5,872 bases of DNA from Acidobacteriota bacterium (GCA_021782675.1 JAJXUS010000147.1:1-5872), one strand, 5' to 3'; positions 1 to 5,625 are shown, numbered from the stretch's first letter. Numbers and translations: made by a program. Notes: generated by a model from the sequence alone, not told the origin.

Positions 1-8
1 TCTGGCGT

Positions 9-14
9 GGAGGT
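9..14 (+). promoter_or_regulatory. Shine-Dalgarno site of the phosphotransferase gene
   Basis: GGAGGT lies 9 bases before the ATG at 24, a near-ideal ribosome binding site that fixes this start. Such a strong site contrasts with the first genes of the later units, most of which have none. Confidence 0.75.
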
Positions 15-23
15 AGGGACTCG

Positions 24-509
24 ATGGAGAGCATCACCAAGTACCGGCAGTCGCCGCAGACCCTGCGACGCATGATCGAGCGGGCGTACGGGCCAGAGCT
101 GGTCCCCTCGGGCGACGACTTCGCCCAGGAGCTGGGGCACGGCTGGTTCAACGTCGCCTACCTGCTGCGACTCGCCGACGGCCGACAGGTCGTGATGAAG
201 ATCGCCCCGCCGCCCGGTGTCGAGGTGATGACGTACGAGCGGGACATGCTCGCCGGCGAGGTGGCCGCGATCCGGCGCATCGAGCAGGACACGTCCGTAC
301 CGGTCCCGCACGTCGACTACCACGACCCGTCCTGCGAGATCGTCGCGGCTCCCTGGTTCGTGATGACCTACGTCCCGGGCATGAACTTCGGCGAGGTCGG
401 CGAGGCGTGGCCCCACGACCGTCAGCAGGCGGAGACTACTCGATCACGCGCAATTACATTGAGTGGCTGGCGGTGCTGCCGTGGACAAAATCCTCGGGCA
501 GTGAGGTGA
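24..509 (+). CDS. Aminoglycoside phosphotransferase-like kinase, N-terminal part only (truncated by junction)
   Basis: Residues 1 to about 137 look like the N-lobe of an APH/choline-kinase-fold phosphotransferase. There is a glycine-containing nucleotide loop (LGHGWFNVAYLL, 37-48), a VMK lysine at 59 placed to bind ATP phosphates, a helix with Glu79, and a hinge segment (PWFVMTYVPG, 110-119). The family's catalytic loop (HxDxxxxN) and metal-binding Asp, normally in the second half of a ~300-residue protein, are absent. Homology stops near position 430. The remaining codons to the TGA at 507-509 are lon sequence read in the wrong frame and should not be counted as protein. Codons end almost entirely in G or C, as in Streptomyces-like actinobacteria and unlike the rest of the window. 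The substrate cannot be told: the superfamily includes antibiotic kinases and many small-molecule kinases. As it stands the product would be inactive. Confidence 0.72.
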   Translation: MESITKYRQSPQTLRRMIERAYGPELVPSGDDFAQELGHGWFNVAYLLRLADGRQVVMKIAPPPGVEVMTYERDMLAGEVAAIRRIEQDTSVPVPHVDYHDPSCEIVAAPWFVMTYVPGMNFGEVGEAWPHDRQQAETTRSRAITLSGWRCCRGQNPRAVR

Positions 510-1972
510 ACATTGCGAAAGCCCACGAGATTCTGGACGAGGATCACTACGACCTGAAAAAGGTAAAAGAGCGGATTCTGGACTACCTGGCCGTGCGCCG
601 CCTGAAGCCGGACATGAAGGGCCCGATTCTGTGTTTCGTAGGCCCTCCGGGCGTGGGGAAAACTTCGCTGGGCCGCAGCATTGCGCGCGCGCTGGGCCGC
701 AAGTTTCAGCGCATCTCGCTGGGCGGCATGCATGACGAGGCAGAGATTCGCGGCCATCGGCGCACCTATATCGGCGCGATGCCGGGGCAGATCATGCAGT
801 CGATCCGCCGCGCGGATACGAATGATCCCGTGTTCATGCTGGATGAGGTGGACAAGCTGGGGCGCGATTTCCGTGGAGATCCTGCGTCGGCGCTGCTGGA
901 GACGCTCGATCCTGAGCAGAACTCGACCTTCCGCGACAACTACCTGGACGTGCCGTTCGATCTGTCGAAGGTCTTGTTCATCTGCACGGCCAACATGCTC
1001 GATCCGATTCCGGAGCCACTGCGGGATCGCATGGAGATTATTGAGCTGACCGGATATACCGAAGATGAAAAGGTGCACATCGCGTTTCGCTATCTGATTC
1101 CGCGGCAGATCAAGGAAAACGGACTGACGCCGGAGGAGATCGAGTTTCCGGAAGAAGCCGTGCGCAAGATCGTGCGGCATTACACGCGCGAGGCCGGCGT
1201 GCGCAAGCTGGAGCAACTGCTGGGGACGGTGTGCCGCAAGCAAGCCCGCCGCAAGGCGGAGGGCAATACCGGAAAGCTGGTTGTCACCGGCGAGATCATT
1301 CAGGAATTTCTCGGCGGCATAAAAGTGCGCGTGGAGATGGAACTGGCCGAACGCACGAAACGCCCTGGGGTTGCTGTGGGCCTTGCCTGGACGCCTGCCG
1401 GTGGCGACATTTTGTACATCGAAGCCAACCGGATGAAGGGGAAAGGCAGCTTCACGATGACCGGGCAGATCGGTGAAGTGATGCAGGAGTCGATGCAGGC
1501 GGCGCTGACCTGGGTTCGCTCCAATGCAAAGCTGCTGAGCCTGAAGGAGGACTTCAACGCGGAGATCGACTTGCATGTTCACATTCCCGCAGGCGCTATA
1601 CCGAAGGATGGGCCTTCTGCCGGGGTAACGCTGGCCACAACGCTGGTCTCTTTGATGACGGACACGGCCGTGCGTCCGCTGACGGCGATGACGGGTGAGA
1701 TCACCCTCAGCGGCAATGTTCTGCCGGTGGGCGGCATCAAGGAGAAGTTCCTGGCGGCGCGCCGTTCCGGAGTTCGTGATGTGATTCTGCCGGAGGAGAA
1801 CCGGTTGAACGTGGAAGAGGATCTGCTGCCCGAGCAACTGTCGGGCGTCACCATCCACTACGTCCGGCGGATTGAGGACGTGCTGGCCGTGGCATTGCCA
1901 CAGGCGCTGAAGCCGCAGGTTCTGGAAGCGGTGAAGCACGATGAGCCGGCCCTGGCGGTCGCCAACGCATAA
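407..1972 (+). CDS. lon: ATP-dependent Lon protease, 5'-truncated (AAA+ and protease domains)
   Basis: LonA degrades misfolded and regulatory proteins in the cytoplasm with an AAA+ unfoldase fused to a Ser-Lys protease. Numbering from the GTG at 407, Lon-type sequence starts at about residue 9. Walker A is GPPGVGKT at 79-86, Walker B is FMLDEVDK at 143-150 (Asp146, Glu147), sensor-1 Asn is at 196 and sensor-2 Arg is in TREAGVRKLEQ at 260-270. The protease has PKDGPSAG at 399-406 with catalytic Ser404, and GGIKEK at 442-447 with catalytic Lys447, the same 43-residue spacing as Ser679/Lys722 of E. coli Lon. The gene ends at TAA 1970-1972 and the C-terminus looks complete. Roughly 275 residues, the substrate-binding N-domain and most of the coiled coil, are missing because the upstream half has been replaced at the ~430 junction. 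The GTG at 407 lies in foreign DNA and is not the native start. Family assignment is certain; the truncation is seen directly. Confidence 0.97.
   Translation: MAPRPSAGGDYSITRNYIEWLAVLPWTKSSGSEVNIAKAHEILDEDHYDLKKVKERILDYLAVRRLKPDMKGPILCFVGPPGVGKTSLGRSIARALGRKFQRISLGGMHDEAEIRGHRRTYIGAMPGQIMQSIRRADTNDPVFMLDEVDKLGRDFRGDPASALLETLDPEQNSTFRDNYLDVPFDLSKVLFICTANMLDPIPEPLRDRMEIIELTGYTEDEKVHIAFRYLIPRQIKENGLTPEEIEFPEEAVRKIVRHYTREAGVRKLEQLLGTVCRKQARRKAEGNTGKLVVTGEIIQEFLGGIKVRVEMELAERTKRPGVAVGLAWTPAGGDILYIEANRMKGKGSFTMTGQIGEVMQESMQAALTWVRSNAKLLSLKEDFNAEIDLHVHIPAGAIPKDGPSAGVTLATTLVSLMTDTAVRPLTAMTGEITLSGNVLPVGGIKEKFLAARRSGVRDVILPEENRLNVEEDLLPEQLSGVTIHYVRRIEDVLAVALPQALKPQVLEAVKHDEPALAVANA
420..440. other. Chimeric junction: actinobacterial-type gene joined to lon interior
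   Basis: Left of here frame 3 (starting at 24) reads as a phosphotransferase. Right of here frame 2 reads as conserved Lon sequence beginning at about GDYSITRNY (codons from 431). Third-position GC falls and the reading frame changes within roughly 20 bases. No inverted repeat, target duplication, integrase or att-like repeat is visible on either side. The exact breakpoint cannot be placed because the bases around CAGGCGGAGA read acceptably in both frames. Confidence 0.75.
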
Positions 1973-1996
1973 GGGAACGGCAGGAAAAGAGCATAC

Positions 1997-2025
1997 CGGC
2001 GCGAGGCAAAAAAAGCTTCGCGCCG
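1997..2025 (+). terminator. lon: Hairpin after lon, probable terminator
   Basis: An 11-bp stem (1997-2007 with 2015-2025, one G-U pair) closes a loop of seven A residues. It starts 25 bases after the lon stop. The following sequence, GCGTGTTTTCC, has only a four-T run (2030-2033) some five bases past the stem, so intrinsic termination is plausible but would be imperfect. It separates lon from the DUF488 gene. Confidence 0.6.
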
Positions 2026-2048
2026 CGTGTTTTCCGGGCCTTTGCACA

Positions 2049-2621
2049 ATGTTTTCGATCTACACCATCGGCCATTCCACTACTCCGATCGAAGTGTTTC
2101 TGGGCGCGCTTACAGCGCACGGCATTCAAAGATTGGTCGATATCCGCACCATTCCGCAATCCAGGCACAACCCGCAGTTTGCCAAGCAGGCGTTGGAGCA
2201 ATCGGCGGTTGCAGGTGGTATTGAATACATCTGGATGCGGGAGCTGGGCGGCCGTCGCCGTCCCCGGCGAGACTCGATCAACAGCGGTTGGCGCAACGAG
2301 AGCTTTCGCGGCTATGCGGATTACATGCAGACGCCGGAGTTCTCCGCTGCACTGGAGCATCTGACTGCGCTGGCTGCCGGGCCGGTGGCCATTATGTGTG
2401 CAGAGGCCGTTCCCTGGCGCTGTCACCGGTCGCTGGTCGCGGATGCGCTCACCGCGCGGGGCTGGGCGGTGGGCGACATCTTCCTACAGCCAGGCGGCGG
2501 CTCAACCGAAAAACCCCACATGCTCACGCGGTTTGCCCGGGTGGAGGGTGATCGGCTCTGGTATCCACCCGACGAGCCGGAACAGCTCAGCCTCATCCCG
2601 CCATCGTCGGTTGCGGGATAA
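2049..2621 (+). CDS. DUF488 domain-containing protein
   Basis: This 190-residue protein matches the DUF488 family, whose biochemical function is not settled. Visible hallmarks are an N-terminal YTIGHST strand-turn (5-11), LVDIRTIPQSRHNPQF (29-44), a YIWMRELGGRR segment (60-70), a WRNESFRGYADYM stretch (81-93) and the C-terminal signature IMCAEAVPWRCHRSLVADAL (115-134). That signature holds two conserved cysteines (117, 125) and a His-Arg pair (126-127). No signal peptide or membrane segment is seen, so it is presumably cytoplasmic. The ATG at 2049 is chosen because homology begins almost at once; in-frame codons upstream run through the hairpin after lon and look non-coding. No Shine-Dalgarno sequence precedes it. 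It sits 76 bases after lon and 9 bases before the MoaD-MoaE fusion. Some family members are called uroporphyrin-III methyltransferase in databases, a label not supported by anything seen here. Confidence 0.92.
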   Translation: MFSIYTIGHSTTPIEVFLGALTAHGIQRLVDIRTIPQSRHNPQFAKQALEQSAVAGGIEYIWMRELGGRRRPRRDSINSGWRNESFRGYADYMQTPEFSAALEHLTALAAGPVAIMCAEAVPWRCHRSLVADALTARGWAVGDIFLQPGGGSTEKPHMLTRFARVEGDRLWYPPDEPEQLSLIPPSSVAG

Positions 2622-2624
2622 TCT
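2619..2624 (+). promoter_or_regulatory. Possible -10 element for a leaderless moaD-moaE transcript
   Basis: TAATCT (also readable as GATAAT at 2617-2622) lies six bases before the ATG at 2631 and overlaps the DUF488 stop codon. No Shine-Dalgarno sequence is present in the 9-base gap, so transcription starting at or near the ATG would explain translation. No clear -35 box is seen. This could be chance, and the gene could instead be co-transcribed with DUF488. Confidence 0.3.
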
Positions 2625-2630
2625 GACTCT

Positions 2631-3353
2631 ATGCAAGTACGCGTCCTGTTGTTCGGAGCGTTGCGCGAGGTGGCCGCCTCCTGCACTCCGCTAAATCTGC
2701 CGGATGGCACGACCGCCGGCGATCTGCTGGCGGCCCTGGCCGCACAGCATCCGGCGGTGGCTGCGATGCAGGCTTCTCTGGCGCTGGCCGTCAATCAGGA
2801 ATACGTCCGGCGGGACACTGTCCTGCGCGATGGCGATGAAGTCGCGCTGCTGCCGCCGGTGAGCGGTGGAGGGGTTGCAGGCAGCACCCCGGTCACAGGG
2901 AGCGATGGCGTGCGCGTTGTGTTGCAGCGCGAACCCATTGCGACGCAGGCGCTGATTCGCGAGATTGCCGCTCCGGCTGACGGCGCCGTGCTGACCTTTG
3001 AAGGGGTGGTGCGCGATAACAGCCGCGGCCGCCGCACCCTGTATCTGGACTATGAGGCGTATGAGCCGATGGCCCAGAACGAGATGCAGAAGCTGGCGGC
3101 AGCAGCGATGGAACGCTTCGCCGTTCGCAGCATCGCAATCGTGCATCGCATCGGACGGCTGGAGATTGGCGAGGCCAGCGTGTGCATTGTCGTCGCGTCC
3201 GCGCACCGGGGTGCAGCCTATGAGGCCAGCCGTTTCCTGATCGACACATTGAAGCGCACCGTGCCGATATGGAAGCGCGAGCATTTTGAAGATGGCGCTG
3301 TGTGGGTGGACGGCGAGCCCTTTCCTCCGGAGATTCAGGGCCACAAAAAATAG
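2631..3353 (+). CDS. MoaD-MoaE fusion, molybdopterin synthase
   Basis: Molybdopterin synthase converts cyclic pyranopterin monophosphate to molybdopterin by adding two sulfurs carried on the MoaD C-terminus. Here both subunits are in one 240-residue chain. Residues 1-80 are the ubiquitin-like MoaD (VLLFGALREVA near the start), ending in PPVSGG at 75-80. A short Gly/Thr/Ser linker (81-93) leads into MoaE (about 94-228). MoaE motifs are FEGVVRDNSRG (123-133, Arg128), YEAYEPM (141-147), HRIGRLEIG (172-180), SAHRGAAYEA (190-199, His192-Arg193) and DTLKRTVPIWKRE (205-217). In the last motif Lys208 and Lys215 keep the seven-residue spacing of the catalytic lysines 119 and 126 of E. coli MoaE. MoaD must expose a free Gly-Gly for thiocarboxylation, so cleavage after Gly80 or Gly81 is expected, as described for mycobacterial MoaX. 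No other molybdenum cofactor gene lies in the window. The ATG at 2631 fits the MoaD N-terminus. Confidence 0.94.
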   Translation: MQVRVLLFGALREVAASCTPLNLPDGTTAGDLLAALAAQHPAVAAMQASLALAVNQEYVRRDTVLRDGDEVALLPPVSGGGVAGSTPVTGSDGVRVVLQREPIATQALIREIAAPADGAVLTFEGVVRDNSRGRRTLYLDYEAYEPMAQNEMQKLAAAAMERFAVRSIAIVHRIGRLEIGEASVCIVVASAHRGAAYEASRFLIDTLKRTVPIWKREHFEDGAVWVDGEPFPPEIQGHKK

Positions 3354-3398
3354 CCGATCCGGCAATGCATCGTGGGGAAGGCCAGCCGCGGCGGGCGC

Positions 3399-3404
3399 TA
3401 TACT
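3399..3404 (+). promoter_or_regulatory. -10 element (TATACT) placed for a leaderless hfq-like transcript
   Basis: TATACT is close to the bacterial -10 consensus. It ends six bases before the GTG at 3411, so the start codon would be at about +1. The hexamer is conspicuous in a GC-rich 57-base gap between genes. No good -35 box and no Shine-Dalgarno sequence are visible. It supports 3411 rather than 3372 as the true start, since the TATACT would lie inside the coding region of the longer version. Confidence 0.5.
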
Positions 3405-3410
3405 CTGGGT

Positions 3411-3710
3411 GTGAACCCTCCTACAGGCGGCAGACGCAAACAGCGGGCTCATCATCCGCAGACAGAAACCGGGCAGGAAGCCATCTACCTGCGCACGCTC
3501 AGTGAGCGGCAGACGCCGGTCGTCGTGCAGTTGCGCGACGGCGAAAGCCTGCATGGGTGGATTGAGTACTTCGACGATCGCATGATTCGCCTGACGCGCG
3601 AAGGCAAGCCGAACCTCTTCATTTACAAGCGCCAGATTCTGACGATCACGGAAAAGACGCGCCGGTCGGTTCGCAAAGAGAAAGCTCCGGGCGAGGATAT
3701 GCCGGCGTGA
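3411..3710 (+). CDS. Divergent Hfq-like Sm-fold RNA-binding protein
   Basis: The predicted 99-residue protein carries one Sm/Hfq domain at about residues 21-80, flanked by a basic, disordered-looking N-tail and a basic C-tail (KTRRSVRKEK, 82-91). Sm1 is TPVVVQLRDGESLHGWIEYF (35-54) and Sm2 is NLFIYKRQILTI (68-79). Against E. coli Hfq the fold markers line up: Pro36, Gly44, Gly49, Phe54-Asp55 and Tyr72-Lys73 match Pro21, Gly29, Gly34, Phe39-Asp40 and Tyr55-Lys56, with two extra residues in the loop between Sm1 and Sm2. Several RNA-contact residues differ: His57 becomes Arg74, Phe42 becomes Arg57, Gln8 becomes Glu23. The rim arginines 16, 17 and 19 become Ser, Glu and Gln. I infer a hexameric RNA chaperone of the acidobacterial type with altered specificity. 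An in-frame GTG at 3372 would add 13 residues. The stop overlaps the next gene start (GTGA), so the two are probably translated together. Confidence 0.85.
   Translation: MNPPTGGRRKQRAHHPQTETGQEAIYLRTLSERQTPVVVQLRDGESLHGWIEYFDDRMIRLTREGKPNLFIYKRQILTITEKTRRSVRKEKAPGEDMPA
3693..3697 (+). promoter_or_regulatory. Shine-Dalgarno site of the IMPase gene
   Basis: GAGGA lies inside the end of the hfq-like gene, nine bases before the GTG at 3707. It supports that start and shows that the internal gene of the coupled pair uses a conventional ribosome site. Confidence 0.6.
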
Positions 3711-4570
3711 ATCGACCCGCTGCAGAGGATCTGGAGTATGCGGCGCCGGCCGCCGAAATGGCCCGGCAAGCCGGAGCACTGCTGCGGCGCCACTACGAAC
3801 ACGGCGTAAAGACCGAATATAAAGGCGACGTTGATCTGGTGACGGTTGCCGATCGCGAGAGCGAGAAATTTCTTGTTGAGAGCCTGCGTTCCCAGTGGCC
3901 CCAGCACGGCATTGTGGGTGAAGAGGGAACGCGCGACCAGATGGACCATGCCTGGCGCTGGTACATTGACCCACTGGACGGCACCACGAATTTTGCGCAT
4001 GGATTTCCAGTCTTCTGTGTCTCGATGGGGTTGGAGCATCGCCCGCCGGGCACACCGGCCGAAGCGGATGGTGCGCTGATCGCTGCTGTCATTTACGATC
4101 CGTTGCGCGATGAGATGTTTACGGCCGAGCGCGGACGGGGGGCGTACCTGAACGGATCGCCGATTGATGTTTCACCCACGGCCACGCTGGCGGAATCGCT
4201 GGTGGCCACGGGATTTCCCAGCCGTAAACGGCATGACACGCCGAACGTGCACTTCTATCACGAGTTCACGCTGCGCTCGCATGGCGTCCGCCGCGCCGGT
4301 TCGGCGGCGCTTGACCTGGCCTACGTGGCCTGCGGCCGGATCGACGGATACTGGGAGTTTCGCTTGAATCCCTGGGACACTGCGGCCGGCGTATTGTTGG
4401 TTCGCGAGGCCGGCGGTCGCGTGACTTACATGGATGACAGCCCGTTTCATCTGGCAAGCGCTGAAGTGCTGGCGACCAATGGACACATTCACGCAGAGAT
4501 GGTGACGCTGTTCAGGAATATGGTTGCCGGCGTCGATCTGGAGCCGATCCCCAGACCGCAGCGCGCGTAG
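3707..4570 (+). CDS. Inositol monophosphatase family protein
   Basis: This 287-residue enzyme belongs to the Mg-dependent, lithium-sensitive phosphatase family (SuhB, CysQ, HisN relatives), which hydrolyses inositol or other small phosphate monoesters. All metal ligands are present: the GEE motif (71-73, Glu72), DPLDGTTNF (88-96, Asp88 and Asp91) and PWDTAAG (222-228, Asp224). The RAGSAALDLAYVACGRIDGYWE segment (196-217) is typical of SuhB-type members. A Pro/Gly-rich insertion at about 111-121 and an extended C-terminus make it slightly longer than the ~267-residue E. coli SuhB. No signal peptide is seen, so it should be cytoplasmic. The GTG start overlaps the previous stop by four bases and is served by GAGGA at 3693-3697. 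The exact substrate is uncertain: SuhB-like inositol-1-phosphatase is most likely, and histidinol-phosphatase of the HisN type cannot be excluded. Confidence 0.94.
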   Translation: MNRPAAEDLEYAAPAAEMARQAGALLRRHYEHGVKTEYKGDVDLVTVADRESEKFLVESLRSQWPQHGIVGEEGTRDQMDHAWRWYIDPLDGTTNFAHGFPVFCVSMGLEHRPPGTPAEADGALIAAVIYDPLRDEMFTAERGRGAYLNGSPIDVSPTATLAESLVATGFPSRKRHDTPNVHFYHEFTLRSHGVRRAGSAALDLAYVACGRIDGYWEFRLNPWDTAAGVLLVREAGGRVTYMDDSPFHLASAEVLATNGHIHAEMVTLFRNMVAGVDLEPIPRPQRA

Positions 4571-4586
4571 AAGGGCGCGCTGCGGT
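4555..4586 (+). terminator. Perfect 12-bp hairpin spanning the IMPase stop codon
   Basis: Bases 4555-4566 pair perfectly with 4575-4586, leaving an 8-base loop (4567-4574) that contains most or all of the TAG stop. No T-run follows (next bases GGAAGGTTAGAG), so it is not a standard intrinsic terminator. It may stabilise the 3' end of the mRNA or work with another termination factor. It separates the IMPase gene from the next unit. Confidence 0.55.
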
Positions 4587-4636
4587 GGAAGGTTAGAGTG
4601 GCTGTTCCGGCGCTTTATTCGTAACAGGCCGGGGTA

Positions 4637-4642
4637 TATCAT
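4637..4642 (+). promoter_or_regulatory. Possible -10 element before the binding-protein gene
   Basis: TATCAT (within TATATCAT, 4635-4642) lies eight bases before the ATG at 4651 in the 80-base gap after the IMPase gene. TTATTC at 4615-4620 is a weak -35 candidate with 16-base spacing. No Shine-Dalgarno sequence precedes the ATG, so a leaderless or nearly leaderless message is possible. Confidence 0.4.
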
Positions 4643-4650
4643 CTGGCAGC

Positions 4651-5625
4651 ATGCGAATGCCTCGAACGCCGTTGGCCGCTGCTGCGATCTTCGGGGCATC
4701 CCTGATCAGTGGCTGCCGGTCCGGCCGGCTGCACGATACCATCGCAGTCATCCCACGAAATACCGCCGTTGCCTTTTCTGTTACCGAGCACGCCGGCGCA
4801 GCCGAAGCCGCGCGCAAGGCGCACGTCCAGGTGTACTGGAACGGACCGAGCAGCGACGCGGACGTGGAACAGCAGATCGTTCTGATGGAACGGGCGATCC
4901 GCGGGGGCGCACTCGGCATCATTATCGATCCTGTCAGCACCTTTGCCTCTGCCACGGTGATCTATCGGGCGGCGGCGCGAGGCATTCCTGTCGTTGTCCT
5001 GGGCTCGCAGATTCCTTTAACGGCTTCGAGCGATATCTCCTTTGTGCTGGACGACCTGGCAACCACCGGAACCCTTGCGGCCGCGCGCGTGAAGGTACTC
5101 GCACAAGCAGGGGGGGAGGTGGGATTGCTCGGGGTGGACCCTATGTATGCCGGCAGTGTGGAAAGAGCGCGGGCGATCGAGCGAGCGATGATGGCCATAG
5201 CGCCGGAAATTCACATTGTGGCGGAGCCGGCCGGCGCGTTCAGCTTTGACGAGACTGAGCTGAACGCGGAGCGTATGATCCAGGCACATCCGCGGCTGAG
5301 CGTTATTGTCGGGGTCAACATACTCAGCGATGGCGCAGCCCTCGCCGCTGTCCAGGCGGCCGGCGCCTCGGGGCGCATTCATGTGATTGGGCTGGATCAG
5401 GGCACGGACCTGATGTATCTGTTGCGAACAGGCTTCCTCGATTCTCTGATTGTTCAGGACCGCCGTGCGATGGCCGCTGCGGCCGTTGAAAATATTCTGG
5501 CGCAACGGCGTGGAAAATCTGTCGCAAAGACGAAATCGTTTCCGCCCATGCTCATTACCCGCGACAACATTGATTCGCAAACTGCCCAGGATATGTTGCG
5601 GATGGACTGGAGGCAACGTCCATGA
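4651..5625 (+). CDS. Periplasmic sugar-binding-type lipoprotein (type I binding fold, RbsB/LacI-like)
   Basis: The 324-residue protein has a short basic start, a hydrophobic segment (about 8-20) and a lipobox ISGC (19-22), so Cys22 should be lipidated and the protein anchored outside the cytoplasm. The rest is a periplasmic-binding-protein type I fold. An N-lobe strand carries the GIIIDPVS segment (89-96). IPVVVLGSQIP (112-122) follows, and then a FVLDDLATTGTLAA helix region (131-144) as in ribose-binding proteins. The C-lobe has GVNILSDGAALAAVQAAG (221-238), VIGLDQGTDLM (245-255) and IVQDRRAMAAAAVENIL (267-283). These correspond to the usual sugar-contact segments. Such proteins normally feed an ABC importer or report sugar to a sensor. 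No ABC ATPase or permease is in view; instead the gene overlaps by four bases (ATGA) a membrane-anchored gene, suggesting a joint role. The ligand is unknown. A second in-frame ATG at 4657 is possible and would hardly change the product. Confidence 0.88.
   Translation: MRMPRTPLAAAAIFGASLISGCRSGRLHDTIAVIPRNTAVAFSVTEHAGAAEAARKAHVQVYWNGPSSDADVEQQIVLMERAIRGGALGIIIDPVSTFASATVIYRAAARGIPVVVLGSQIPLTASSDISFVLDDLATTGTLAAARVKVLAQAGGEVGLLGVDPMYAGSVERARAIERAMMAIAPEIHIVAEPAGAFSFDETELNAERMIQAHPRLSVIVGVNILSDGAALAAVQAAGASGRIHVIGLDQGTDLMYLLRTGFLDSLIVQDRRAMAAAAVENILAQRRGKSVAKTKSFPPMLITRDNIDSQTAQDMLRMDWRQRP
5609..5613 (+). promoter_or_regulatory. Shine-Dalgarno site of the terminal membrane-anchored gene
   Basis: GGAGG lies eight bases before the ATG at 5622, within the end of the binding-protein gene. 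It makes the overlapping start convincing. Confidence 0.7.

Noticed and set aside
422..2047. Long open frame (541 codons) on the minus strand opposite lon
   Set aside because: It mirrors the codons of a certain lon gene. The translation is rich in His, Arg and Gln with no recognisable motif, as expected from the antisense of a GC-rich gene.
3372..3410. Upstream GTG at 3372 as the start of the hfq-like gene
   Set aside because: The extra 13 residues would be coded across the TATACT element and show no Hfq similarity. The GTG at 3411 fits the promoter spacing better, though it is not proven.
2691..4055. Long open frame (454 codons) on the minus strand opposite moaD-moaE, hfq-like and IMPase genes
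   Set aside because: It crosses three well-supported + strand genes and an intergenic gap, and its composition is antisense-like with no family motif.
5110..5116. Run of seven G residues in the binding-protein gene as a phase-variable tract or sequencing error
   Set aside because: The frame is intact and the Gly-Gly it encodes fits the protein. Seven G residues in a GC-rich gene is not exceptional.
4524..5249. 241-codon + strand frame overlapping the binding-protein gene
   Set aside because: It is rich in Arg, Gly and Cys with no motif, and lies out of frame over the lipobox and sugar-binding segments of a convincing gene.
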